A DNA stretch of 32,062 bases from Prevotellaceae bacterium (GCA_031265155.1 JAISDB010000209.1:1-32062); one strand, 5' to 3'; positions 1 to 8,138 are shown, counted from the stretch's first letter. Numbers and translations are program-made. The notes: a model not told the origin generated them from the letters alone.

Positions 1-209
1 AAAACCGGAATATCAAAAAAGGGAAATGCGAGAATCAGAAATGCACTTTATTTTCCTGCCATTGTTGCCTCAAGGTATAATAAACCGCTAAACGAAGATT
101 ATTTGCGTATTATACAAAAAAAATAGGAATTGTTGCTGTACAGAGAAAATTGCTGTTGCTAATATACACGCTTTGGAAAAAAAACGAAGAATTTAATCCG
201 CTGATCTAA
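1..209 (+). pseudogene. IS110-family transposase, C-terminal remnant, frameshifted
   Basis: Frame 1 is open from the window edge and reads KTGISKKGNARIRNALYFPA, the C-terminal region typical of IS110/IS116 transposases (Transposase_20 domain). It stops at 124-126, directly after a run of eight A. The expected continuation, ending in VQRKLLLLIYTLWKKNEEF, resumes in another frame (from base 123) and stops at 207-209. One extra A in the run would restore a single reading frame. The gene is therefore broken by a one-base homopolymer deletion, or this is a sequencing error. The 5' part lies outside the window. No catalytic DEDD residues are visible here, so only the family can be named. Confidence 0.8.
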
Positions 210-263
210 AATATCAGAAAATTAGGAGGAAAAGCTCTTCCTGCCTCGAAGGGCTATTGCCCG

Positions 264-293
264 AAAAAAACAGGCAGCTGAATAAACTGCCTG
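264..293 (-). terminator. Rho-independent terminator facing left
   Basis: Read on the minus strand, a CAGGCAG / CTGCCTG stem (7 bp, 9-nt loop) is followed at once by seven T. No minus-strand gene lies to its right within 294-943, so it has no obvious client. It would terminate a leftward transcript started between the two inverted repeats upstream of susC if that segment were flipped. On the plus strand the stem lies about 60 bp after the IS110 remnant but has no T tract on that side. Confidence 0.6.
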
Positions 294-405
294 TACAGGA
301 TAAACTTCAGTCCAATTTCTAGGCTGAAATCTTCCTTCGTCGTAAGCAAAGGTTAAAAATATTTCTGATTTTTTTTGATTTTTATCTTGGATATTAAGAC
401 AGTAC

Positions 406-534
406 CTTTTGTATCAAGACAATAGAAGAGAAAATAAAATTTTATTTTGCAGGGGTTTATGTCCGTATTGATTAAAACATTGCAATTTTTCCTCCGGTTT
501 TCATTCATAACTATTTATTAATAAATGGTTTGTA
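406..534 (+). repeat. Dispersed repeat, copy A (upstream of susC)
   Basis: This stretch matches 6148-6265 in the same orientation. Over the first 72 bases (for example AGAAGAGAAAATAA and TTTATGTCC.TATTGATTAAAA) I count seven mismatches and one gap. Similarity continues more weakly to the shared TTAATAAATG.TTTGT. The copy starts with a degraded version of the right end of the MITE-like element at 5827-6165. The two copies flank the SusC/SusD pair. Within 210-943 I see no gene. Confidence 0.7.
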
Positions 535-658
535 TCATTTAAAGGAGCAGTTGTTTATCTTTGAAAACAGTAAAAACCTATCAATTTAAATTCACTGTAA
601 TTATTTGATTATATCATTGTTATGTTGATTTTAGCCGACAGATAAAAAATACAGGTGC

Positions 659-680
659 AATAATGCATTATTAATAATGC
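659..680. promoter_or_regulatory. Overlapping palindromes, possible regulator site
   Basis: AATAATGC occurs twice in direct orientation (659-666 and 673-680), separated by ATTATT. The arrangement creates two overlapping perfect palindromes, AATAATGCATTATT and GCATTATTAATAATGC. It lies about 60 bp left of the first inverted repeat. It could be a transcription-factor site for the susC promoter region, but there is no direct evidence, and AT-rich DNA gives such palindromes fairly easily. Confidence 0.3.
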
Positions 681-738
681 TGTAACTAAAAATTTTAAGT
701 TAAAAGCTGCATATTAACCGAATTTTAACATTTACGAA

Positions 739-774
739 AAAAATTTTTGTCCGATAATTTTATTTATAAGACAA
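739..774 (+). repeat. Inverted repeat, left copy (candidate recombination site)
   Basis: This 36-bp stretch matches the reverse complement of 875-910 at 33 of 36 positions by hand comparison. Its core (746-775) is itself a dyad: a 12-bp arm starting TTTGTCCG, a 6-bp spacer TTTTAT, and a second arm TTATAAGACAAA, with 10 of 12 arm pairs matching. The arm-spacer-arm plan resembles tyrosine-recombinase crossover sites such as dif. The asymmetric spacer is identical in both copies only when one copy is inverted. A pair of binding sites for a dimeric regulator is the main alternative. Confidence 0.65.
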
Positions 775-835
775 AGTAAATGCAAGTGTATTAGCAACAT
801 AGACATTATGAAAAAAAATAATATATATTTTTTGT

Positions 836-866
836 TTTGTAACTTATTGAAAATAATATAATTTTG
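836..866 (+). promoter_or_regulatory. Bacteroidetes consensus promoter for susC/susD
   Basis: TTTG (836-839) is followed after exactly 19 bp by TAATTTTG (859-866), a full match to the Bacteroidetes primary sigma factor consensus TTTG-N19-TAnnTTTG. Transcription should start near 870-874, at the inner edge of the right inverted repeat, leaving a leader of about 70 nt before the susC ATG at 944. The promoter lies wholly inside the segment bounded by the inverted repeats. Confidence 0.7.
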
Positions 867-874
867 CAACGACA

Positions 875-910
875 TTGTCCTATAAATAAAATTATAGGAC
901 AAAAAATTTT
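875..910 (-). repeat. Inverted repeat, right copy (candidate recombination site)
   Basis: This is the partner of 739-774 in opposite orientation. Its core is a perfect 11-bp dyad, TTGTCCTATAA / TTATAGGACAA, around the 6-bp spacer ATAAAA, which is the complement of the TTTTAT spacer in the left copy. It begins about nine bases after the -7 box, so the 5' end of the susC mRNA would carry it as a hairpin. It ends 33 bp before the susC start codon. Confidence 0.65.
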
Positions 911-943
911 AATTTATTTAATATTTATTGTAAAGCCAATATT

Positions 944-3900
944 ATGAAAAAAATCCTTTCAGTCGCGTTTTTAACGCTTTTCAGTATGGGTATTGCATTA
1001 GGGCAGACAAAGGTTACTGGCAAAGTAACCGACCTTAATACAGGCGAACCCATATCGTATGCATCGGTTATCGTTAAAGGTTATAATGCCGCAGGCACTT
1101 TTACCGACGATAACGGCAATTACACTATCAGCATGCCCGAAGGCAGTACGGCTATTATTGTCAGCTATATGGGCTATAAAACACAGGAAATTGTTGCAGG
1201 CAGCCGCAGCATTATTGATGTAGCGCTTGAGCCGGATGTCGCTCAAATTGAAGAAGCTTTTGTTGTAGCTTACGGTACGGCAACCAAAAGTTCTTTTACA
1301 GGTTCCGCTGCGGTAGTAAAAAGTGATGAAATCAAAGATGCTCCTACCGTATCGCTCGAAAATGCCTTGATTGGCAAAGTAGCCGGCATGCAAATTTCTT
1401 CTCCTTCGGGGCAGGCAGGTTCGACATCAAGTATCCGTATTCGAGGCATTGGTTCTATGAATGCATCCAATGATCCTTTGTATGTAATAGACGGCGTCCC
1501 AGTTGTATCAGGCAATGCAGGACAAATGGCAGATTATCTTTATACATCAAATAATGTGATGAATTCAATAAACAATTCGGATATTGAATCTATCACAGTG
1601 TTGAAAGATGCTGCTTCTGCCGCTTTGTACGGTTCGCGTGCTGCAAATGGTGTAATTATAATAACCACCAAAAAAGGCAAATCGGGGCAGCCGAAAATTG
1701 ATTTTAAAACTTCAATAGGTATTACTCCATCATTTGCAACCGACAACTGGGAGGTAGCAAGTCCGGAACAGCAAGTAGCAATGGAATATGAAATTTTCTG
1801 GAACGGTTATATCAAAGATGGAAGAACCGAAGCAGATGCAAATTCACGCGCTATTACCCAGTTGAATAACAGATTTAACAGACACGGATATACTTTTTCA
1901 AATTCAGGAACTGATGTTAGTACATTAAAAATAAAGGCATTAGAGGATGGCGAAGAAAGCAGATGGAGTACGGCAAGAGATAAAGATGGCAATCCTATCC
2001 CAATGTATTTCAATTGGGATGATGTTCTGTTCAGAACTGCAGTTTTTCAAACTTACGATTTGTCGGTAAGTGGAGGAAACGATCGCACCACTTACTATTC
2101 ATCTCTTGCTTATACCAAGGAGCAGGGGCGCAGTGTAGTCAATGGATTCGACCGTATTTCGGGACGTATAAATCTTAATCAAAAAGTGAATAAGTATATT
2201 GAATTTGCGACAAATGTAAGCCTTGCAAAAAGCGATAAAACAGGATTTAACGATACCAGAAATACAAGCTCTAATTATTTCCTTCAATCGCGCAATCTGT
2301 TATGGCCTCTCTACTGGCCTACAAACTATAAAACCGGCGAACCATGGACAGACAGATATGGCAGTTATGCATATAACTCCGTTTATTATAACAATGAATG
2401 GGAAAATTCATCAAAAACCATAAAAATATCGGCTAATGAAACTATGACGATACATATTTTGCCCGAGTTGTTTCTGAAATCTATTTTTTCATACGACCAT
2501 ACACATGTTTCGGATCATTTGTACTATAGCAAAAATCACTGGAATGGAGGAGTTGACAAAGCATCTGTAACAGATATAAGTACGAATATAAATAACTGGG
2601 TATCGTCAACAACTTTTGGTTACAACAAAACGTTTATGGAAAAACACAATATTGGCGTGCTGGCAGGTTTTGAAGCTACGGAAAATAAAACAGACTATTT
2701 GCTCGGTAACGGCAAAAATATGCCAAACAGCCAATTACATACAATACAGACGGCAGGCGTGTTATCGGCATCAGGATATTACTGGGGCAACACAATGGCA
2801 TCAATTCTTTCGCGTGCAGAATACAATTATGATGGTAAATATTTTGCATCGTTGTCATTCCGCCGCGATGGCTCATCAAAACTTGCACCCGATAAACGCT
2901 GGGGTAATTTTTGGTCGGTTTCAGGCGCATGGAATATTAAACAGGAAGAATTTATGCAAAGTATTGGGTATTTAAGCAATTTACGTTTAAGATTGTCTTA
3001 CGGAGTAAACGGAACCTTGCCTACAAGTAATTACGGTTGGCGTTCTTTAACAGGATATACGTCTAAATATAATGAAAATCCGGGTGGATCGCTTGTAAGT
3101 ATAGGAAATCCTGATTTATCGTGGGAGCGTAATTTTGTAACAAATGCAGCTGTTGAATTCGGATTTTTTGATAACAGATTACGCGGAACAGTAGAATACT
3201 TCAACAGGGATACCAAAGACCTGTTACAGTCCGTACCTATTTCTATGGTTACAGGTTTTTCAAGTATATTGCAGAATGTAGGCGAAATAAATAATAAAGG
3301 CTGGGAAATTGAACTTGGCGGAGACATTATCAGAAATAAAGACTGGAAATGGGATGCAAGTCTTAATGCATCTTTCCTTAAATCAAAAGTAACAAAACTT
3401 TACGGCGGACAGGATGTTGTTTGGTCAGATCCTACAGGAAGTGATGGACGCTGTCGATTCATATATCGTGAAGGTGAATCTACTTTGTCATTATACGGGC
3501 TTGAATGGGCAGGAGTTGACCAGATAAACGGTAGAAATGTATGGTACACAAATAACGATATAAACGACCCTGATATTGCAGGATTTAAGAAAAATGTATC
3601 CTATAATTACCAGGATGCCGATCAGGTTATTCTTGCCGACATGCATCCTGCAGTACAGGGAGCTTTTAATACAGGTGTTTCGTGGAAGGGAATTTCTCTG
3701 AATCTTAATTTTATATACCGATTCGGCGGATACATGTATGATGGTTTCGGCAAAGATGTAAACGATGATGGTTATTACTGGGAACGTACAAGAGCAAAAG
3801 ATACCTACGATGGACGCTGGACATATTTTAACGAATATGGCAGGTATCCAATGCTTGATGATGATGATTTGATGGATGCAATGCAGATAAGTTCACGCCA

Positions 3901-4135
3901 CAAACATCCGGGTAGTTTTATCAGGCTGAAAAATATAACTTTAAGCTATAATTTTCCAAAGGATATTATACATAAATTGGGACTCACAAATACAAGGGTT
4001 TATTTTATAGGTTCAAATTTGTTAACTGCTTCAGCCTACAAAGTTTACGATCCCGAAGGAAGTTCTTATTATACAAAAGGTTGGGAAATGCCTTTAGGCA
4101 AAACTTACACTTTTGGCATTGAATTAAGTTTTTAA
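944..4135 (+). CDS. SusC-family TonB-dependent outer-membrane transporter
   Basis: This 1063-residue protein is a typical SusC/RagA transporter. A signal peptide (residues 1-20, ending near GIALGQ) is followed by a CarboxypepD_reg-like beta-sandwich (about 22-100), a TonB-dependent plug (about 105-245, with VSLENALIGKVAGMQI, IRIRGIGSMN and PLYVIDGVPV) and a 22-strand-type barrel ending in KTYTFGIELSF, with a terminal aromatic residue as usual for outer-membrane barrels. It imports a ligand captured by its SusD partner, powered by TonB-ExbBD. No glycoside hydrolase, peptidase or sensor gene lies nearby, so the substrate cannot be named. It starts 34 bp after an inverted repeat and is transcribed from the promoter at 836-866. 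Family assignment is secure; the substrate is unknown. Confidence 0.95.
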   Translation: MKKILSVAFLTLFSMGIALGQTKVTGKVTDLNTGEPISYASVIVKGYNAAGTFTDDNGNYTISMPEGSTAIIVSYMGYKTQEIVAGSRSIIDVALEPDVAQIEEAFVVAYGTATKSSFTGSAAVVKSDEIKDAPTVSLENALIGKVAGMQISSPSGQAGSTSSIRIRGIGSMNASNDPLYVIDGVPVVSGNAGQMADYLYTSNNVMNSINNSDIESITVLKDAASAALYGSRAANGVIIITTKKGKSGQPKIDFKTSIGITPSFATDNWEVASPEQQVAMEYEIFWNGYIKDGRTEADANSRAITQLNNRFNRHGYTFSNSGTDVSTLKIKALEDGEESRWSTARDKDGNPIPMYFNWDDVLFRTAVFQTYDLSVSGGNDRTTYYSSLAYTKEQGRSVVNGFDRISGRINLNQKVNKYIEFATNVSLAKSDKTGFNDTRNTSSNYFLQSRNLLWPLYWPTNYKTGEPWTDRYGSYAYNSVYYNNEWENSSKTIKISANETMTIHILPELFLKSIFSYDHTHVSDHLYYSKNHWNGGVDKASVTDISTNINNWVSSTTFGYNKTFMEKHNIGVLAGFEATENKTDYLLGNGKNMPNSQLHTIQTAGVLSASGYYWGNTMASILSRAEYNYDGKYFASLSFRRDGSSKLAPDKRWGNFWSVSGAWNIKQEEFMQSIGYLSNLRLRLSYGVNGTLPTSNYGWRSLTGYTSKYNENPGGSLVSIGNPDLSWERNFVTNAAVEFGFFDNRLRGTVEYFNRDTKDLLQSVPISMVTGFSSILQNVGEINNKGWEIELGGDIIRNKDWKWDASLNASFLKSKVTKLYGGQDVVWSDPTGSDGRCRFIYREGESTLSLYGLEWAGVDQINGRNVWYTNNDINDPDIAGFKKNVSYNYQDADQVILADMHPAVQGAFNTGVSWKGISLNLNFIYRFGGYMYDGFGKDVNDDGYYWERTRAKDTYDGRWTYFNEYGRYPMLDDDDLMDAMQISSRHKHPGSFIRLKNITLSYNFPKDIIHKLGLTNTRVYFIGSNLLTASAYKVYDPEGSSYYTKGWEMPLGKTYTFGIELSF

Positions 4136-4172
4136 TAAATTAAATATGATAAATAATAAAAAATATACTACA

Positions 4173-5672
4173 ATGAAAAAAATATTATTATATACAGTAC
4201 TCTGTATTTTTACCCTAACATCATGTAATGATTTTTTAGATGTAAAGCCAAGCAATCAATCCGATAGCCGTCAATCTATATTGACGGCAGGAGATGCTGA
4301 AGTTATGCTTACAGGATTAATGCGGGCAATGACATCATCCGATTACTACGGCAGAAACTTTGTACTGTACGGCGAAGCTAAAGGCGGATTTTTGACTGTG
4401 CCAAGTCAGGGTCGCGGGTATGATGCATTATATACATTCAATCATTCGGCAGCATCAAATTCTTATTCGGGATATTGGTCGCAAATATATTATTGCATAG
4501 TGCAGGTAAATATTTTAATTACAAATATTGAAAAACTTATAGCAGCAGGCAATACCGATAATCTTTTAAAACAGTATAAAGCAGAAGCGCGTACTGCACG
4601 GGCAATGTTCTATTATGATTTGGTTCGTTTATACGGAAAACCATACGATATGGATAAAGCCTCTTATGGTGTACCATTGACTCTTGAACAGCTCGAATAT
4701 GCTGCACAGCCTACACGAGCATCTGTAGAGCAGGTTTATATTCAAATATTAAAAGATTTGACAGAAGATGAAGAATCTTTATCAAAAAACAAAAGGAACG
4801 GTTTCATAAGTTACTATGCAAATCGTGCAGTTCTGGCGAGAGTTTATCTGCAAATGCAAAACTATGATGCTGCGCTTGAAGTTGCCGAAGAAATAATAAG
4901 TTCATCTTTGTATAAAGATCAATTATATGGTAATTCGGAATGGGTTGATTCGTGGACAAAACAATTCGGTTCGGAATCCATTTTTGAACTTGGCATATAT
5001 CCTAATGAAGCAGATTTGAAAGAAGCATCGTTGGGATTTTATTTACGCAGGAGAGCTCACGGAGGATCTGCTGCATCAGGTTGGTTTATTGCAAGTACTT
5101 CATTTCTTACTCTACTTGGAGAAGATCAAGATGATGTTCGTTGGGGAGTTATGGCTTATGACGAGAAATCGGAAACCGCAGCACATCCTGCTATACGCAA
5201 AGGTGCCTGCTATAAATACAGCGGAAGCGTAGATCTTGCAGGCGATGGAAAAGCAACTGTAACTGCGGTTAATGTAAAAGTAATCAGACTGTCTGAAATA
5301 TACTTGATTGCTGCCGAAGCTGCATTATTAAAATCATCGCCCGATAAGAAAAAAGCCGCAGAATATTTGCAGGAAATCCGCAAGCGTGCGCCAAGCCTGA
5401 CGCCTGCCGATGAAAATAATATTACCCTGGATATGATTTTAAATGAGAAAGGTAAAGAATTATTTGCCGAAGGTCAGCGTTATTTTGACATGATACGTCT
5501 CAACAAAGACATAACATTTGATGATGCATCCATAGAAAGCGGGGATGTTGTGATTCCAACACGTGATGTAACTATCAACAGAACAACATTTCACAAAATA
5601 ATTCTTCCGATAAGCTTGGGCGAGATGAATGCCAATCCTGCAATCAAAGACCAGCAAAATCCGGGATATTAA
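4173..5672 (+). CDS. SusD/RagB-family nutrient-binding lipoprotein
   Basis: This is the surface lipoprotein partner of the SusC transporter, acting as a lid that binds ligand over the barrel. I chose the ATG at 4173 because it starts directly with a lipoprotein signal (MKKILLYTVLCIFTLTSC, Cys18). The ORF-track start at 4146 would add nine polar residues before it. The mature N-terminus NDFLDVKPSNQ is typical of SusD. TPR-like helices follow, and the C-terminal SusD_RagB region includes IRLSEIYLIAAEAALL, LNEKGKELFAEGQRYFDMIR and the closing NPAIKDQQNPGY. The gene lies 37 bp after susC with no terminator between, so the two are co-transcribed. A strong hairpin terminator follows at 5700. The ligand cannot be predicted from sequence. 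Confidence 0.95.
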   Translation: MKKILLYTVLCIFTLTSCNDFLDVKPSNQSDSRQSILTAGDAEVMLTGLMRAMTSSDYYGRNFVLYGEAKGGFLTVPSQGRGYDALYTFNHSAASNSYSGYWSQIYYCIVQVNILITNIEKLIAAGNTDNLLKQYKAEARTARAMFYYDLVRLYGKPYDMDKASYGVPLTLEQLEYAAQPTRASVEQVYIQILKDLTEDEESLSKNKRNGFISYYANRAVLARVYLQMQNYDAALEVAEEIISSSLYKDQLYGNSEWVDSWTKQFGSESIFELGIYPNEADLKEASLGFYLRRRAHGGSAASGWFIASTSFLTLLGEDQDDVRWGVMAYDEKSETAAHPAIRKGACYKYSGSVDLAGDGKATVTAVNVKVIRLSEIYLIAAEAALLKSSPDKKKAAEYLQEIRKRAPSLTPADENNITLDMILNEKGKELFAEGQRYFDMIRLNKDITFDDASIESGDVVIPTRDVTINRTTFHKIILPISLGEMNANPAIKDQQNPGY

Positions 5673-5699
5673 TAAAACATCCGACAAATAAAAAAACGG

Positions 5700-5725
5700 G
5701 AGCGCCTGAAAAGGCGCTCTTTTTT
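5700..5725 (+). terminator. Rho-independent terminator after susD
   Basis: GAGCGCC and GGCGCTC form a 7-bp GC-rich stem with a 6-nt loop, followed by six T. It lies 28 bp after the susD stop codon and closes the susCD transcript. Confidence 0.85.
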
Positions 5726-5826
5726 CATGCCGCGCAGGCAAAATGAAACAGGCAGCTTATTATAGTCGTTCCTTAAAAAGTATATTTTTCAGAGAAAAAA
5801 GCGAATAAAGATATTTTTTCTGTTAA

Positions 5827-6165
5827 TTTGCCTTGACGCAAAAGTAACCAAAAGGTCAAGAGCAGCCGACGCTATACGGTAGCTCCGATTTACGGCTGTG
5901 ACCTGTGGGAACGCCGCCTGCTCTACGTGCTATTAATTTTTCTGCATGTTGATTAATTGAAAATTTACCTGTACGCAAGAACAAAAGTTGATTGGCAAGT
6001 AAAAACGGCATAGACTTCGCAGGCGGGGAACCCGCTCGGCAAAGATGGCGTTAAAACGGAATTCCGTCGAGCGCAGCGAGACATTAATTCCGTTAGCCGT
6101 CGAGACGTTAGCGGGTCGCTGAGAAGTCCCGCCTTGATTTTTTGCTTCTTTTGCATCAAGGCAAA
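5827..6165. mobile_element. MITE-like non-coding element with terminal inverted repeats
   Basis: The ends are imperfect inverted repeats. The left end starts TTTGCCTTGACGCAAAAG (5827-5860). The reverse complement of the right end starts TTTGCCTTGATGCAAAAG (6133-6165). Over about 33 bp they differ at roughly six positions. The 340-bp interior has no credible gene. Its only ORFs (5933-6193 and 5965-6159, minus) run through the terminal repeat and have unprotein-like composition. I recall similar CTTGATGCAAAAGAAGCAAAAAATCAAG stretches in many Bacteroidales intergenic regions, but cannot check that here. No target-site duplication is obvious. Confidence 0.55.
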
Positions 6166-6265
6166 AGAAGAGAAAATAAGATTTTATTTGCAAGGCTTTA
6201 TGTCCATATTGATTAAAAATCCTGCAGCTTTTTCATCTATAATTATTTGTTAATAAATGATTTGT
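6148..6265 (+). repeat. Dispersed repeat, copy B (downstream of susD)
   Basis: Second copy of the repeat at 406-534, in the same orientation. It begins within the right terminal repeat of the MITE-like element and continues about 100 bp beyond it. Apart from this and the flanking terminators, I see nothing else in 5726-6404. Confidence 0.7.
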
Positions 6266-6349
6266 GCTCTTTTTAATGGGCAACTATGTATGCAAAAAAT
6301 AGCCGGATTTATTTTTGCATTTTATGAACAGCCCGAAATTAACAAAATA

Positions 6350-6384
6350 AAAAAAGAGGCTGTTTAAAAAGCAGCCTCTTTTTT
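6350..6384 (-). terminator. Rho-independent terminator of the TPR lipoprotein gene
   Basis: A GAGGCTG / CAGCCTC stem is flanked by an A run on the left and a T run on the right, so it can work in both directions. Read on the minus strand it ends the 6405-8090 gene, 21 bp past its stop codon. Confidence 0.8.
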
Positions 6385-6404
6385 AATATGATTTTATTTC
6401 GCAA

Positions 6405-8090
6405 TTATGGAATTAAATTTCTAACTTTTTCAAATGCTACATCATTTTGCGCTTTGGCTTTTAATGTTGCATCTTTTGCAAAAGCGTCCGTCAGGTAATT
6501 AGTTATATTGCCTGTATTTCCTTCTTTTGCAGCAATTACGGCTTTAAGATAAGATGCTTTTCCGGTTGCATCATTTATTTTCTCCAAAACGCTTTTTGCT
6601 CCGTTCAGATTATTGTTCAAATATTTTGCCAGCGCTTCGTTAAACGAGTTTGTTCCTTCGAGCGTTGCTGCTGCCGAGCTGTAGTCGCCGTTTATTATTG
6701 CCACGGCTGCAAGATTTTGCTTTGCAGATGTTGAATTTGCCTGTGCAAACGATTTTGAAGCGTCGCCTGTGTTTCCGCTACGCAATTGAGCAATACCAAG
6801 ATTATTAAGAATTTCGTTGTTCTTTTTACCTGCTGCGTTCAATACTTTTTGAGCTTCATCAGTTTTTCCCTGTTTAAGAAGCATGGCTGCATAATTGTTA
6901 ACTGCGCGTTCATCTTCGTATTTATCTGCCGCTTTTTTATAAACTTGAGCTTTGGTTTCATAATCATCATCCTTTAACAAAGTTGCAGCATACAGAAGCG
7001 CATCGGCATCAAGATTATTGATTCCCTGCGTTCCGACAAGAGCAAGAAGTTCTTCATCGCTAAAGTTGTTTACTTTAACTTTTGCCGTTATAACCGAACG
7101 GCGCAATTCCGGTAAAACTTTTTCTTCAAGAACCGAGAAAACTTTTGACATGTTTCTGATTTCTTTTTCGCGAACAACAGGGTCCTGATACATTGACAGC
7201 ACTCGTAAGATTAAATTCTTATCGTCGATATTTGATTCGGAAACCAGCTTTTGGAAGCCATCCCAGTCTTCGGCTGTGTATTTCATTTCAGGAGATCCTG
7301 AAGGCTTTGTTTCTTTTTTAGAATACAGCTTGTTAAAAGCATCGTTTGCAGTTTTACCTCTTTCGTTCGACAGTGTTTCATTGCGTTCCAGCTTACCTTC
7401 GGGCGATGCGTATGCCGATATTGACAATCCCTGATATTCAACTTTGTTGCCATCGGCAACAGCGTTATCAACAAAAGCCTTTAATTCTTTTATGTCATCT
7501 TTTGTTAACTGGTCTTTCTTTACATTTGATTTATTCCAGTCGTATTTTATTTGGGCTTCCTTTTCGCTGTAAGTAAACTTTTTATAGCTGTCCTTTTGCA
7601 ATTCCACCACACCGCTTTTGTCAACAAGCAATGCCGTTGATACTGCACCATCAGCCAACAGATACGGTTCGTCGAAATCGTATTCCTTGTCCTTGTACAG
7701 CAATTTTGCACGTAATTCCAAATGGCATTTTTCCATACCGGGAACATAGTCGAATTTTAATTTCTGGCTTGCCTTTCCTCCGGTATTTTTGATTACTTCG
7801 TAGTTGTCATAAACTTTTTCTCCCTGTAATCTTTTTACAGTACCGGTAACTTCGCTACCTTGATAAACAAGTACAGGCAATAATTGCAAGCCTGCTTTTT
7901 TATTAAAGTACTTTTCAGGAAATGTTGCCGTCCATTCTGCTTCGATAGCATTTCCCCTGATCTCCAACTGTGTAGGCGCACAAGTAATGGCTACATCTTT
8001 TGCCGCTTTTTTCATTTTCAGCGGGCTACTGCATGACATCATACCCAAAACAAGTACGATAGTAGCTGCAAATGTTAATTTATTCTTCAT
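6405..8090 (-). CDS. Lipoprotein with OmpA-like and TPR-like regions
   Basis: This 561-residue protein starts with a lipoprotein signal (VLVLGMMSC, Cys20), so it is probably anchored in the outer membrane. The N-terminal third is rich in beta structure. Around residues 220-250, the sequence LSISAYASPEGKLERNETLS followed by an ERGK segment resembles the peptidoglycan-binding OmpA-like motif (S-x-ASPEG and N-x-x-LS-x-x-R). The C-terminal half is helical with TPR-like units (NNYAAMLLKQGKTDEAQKVL, ILNNLGIAQLRSGN). Known relatives in Bacteroidetes are annotated only as TPR or OmpA-like envelope proteins. An envelope-tethering role is inferred from this and from the location next to the dcw cluster. 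It has its own -7 box and terminator, so it is probably a separate unit from ftsZ. The biochemical function is unknown. Confidence 0.85.
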   Translation of the reverse strand: MKNKLTFAATIVLVLGMMSCSSPLKMKKAAKDVAITCAPTQLEIRGNAIEAEWTATFPEKYFNKKAGLQLLPVLVYQGSEVTGTVKRLQGEKVYDNYEVIKNTGGKASQKLKFDYVPGMEKCHLELRAKLLYKDKEYDFDEPYLLADGAVSTALLVDKSGVVELQKDSYKKFTYSEKEAQIKYDWNKSNVKKDQLTKDDIKELKAFVDNAVADGNKVEYQGLSISAYASPEGKLERNETLSNERGKTANDAFNKLYSKKETKPSGSPEMKYTAEDWDGFQKLVSESNIDDKNLILRVLSMYQDPVVREKEIRNMSKVFSVLEEKVLPELRRSVITAKVKVNNFSDEELLALVGTQGINNLDADALLYAATLLKDDDYETKAQVYKKAADKYEDERAVNNYAAMLLKQGKTDEAQKVLNAAGKKNNEILNNLGIAQLRSGNTGDASKSFAQANSTSAKQNLAAVAIINGDYSSAAATLEGTNSFNEALAKYLNNNLNGAKSVLEKINDATGKASYLKAVIAAKEGNTGNITNYLTDAFAKDATLKAKAQNDVAFEKVRNLIP

Positions 8091-8130
8091 AACTTTATTG
8101 TTAATTAATAATTATTCATTTTTTATGCCA

Positions 8131-8138
8131 CAAAGATA
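8131..8138 (-). promoter_or_regulatory. Candidate -7 box for the TPR lipoprotein gene
   Basis: On the minus strand this reads TATCTTTG, a match to TAnnTTTG, 40 bp before the start codon at 8090. No TTTG lies at the usual distance upstream. A perfect 16-bp dyad, GTTAAAA-TG-TTTTAAC (8161-8176), occupies part of the expected -33 region and could be a regulator site. Only the -7 half is supported. Confidence 0.35.

Noticed and set aside
808-861. Small ORF MKKNNIYFLFCNLLKII inside the invertible segment
   Set aside because: It overlaps the promoter boxes and would not be transcribed from that promoter in the present orientation. The AT-rich composition explains its signal-peptide look.
5933-6193. 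Minus-strand ORF of 86 aa across the MITE-like element
   Set aside because: It reads through the terminal inverted repeat and has no recognisable domain or promoter. It is a typical false gene in a repeat.
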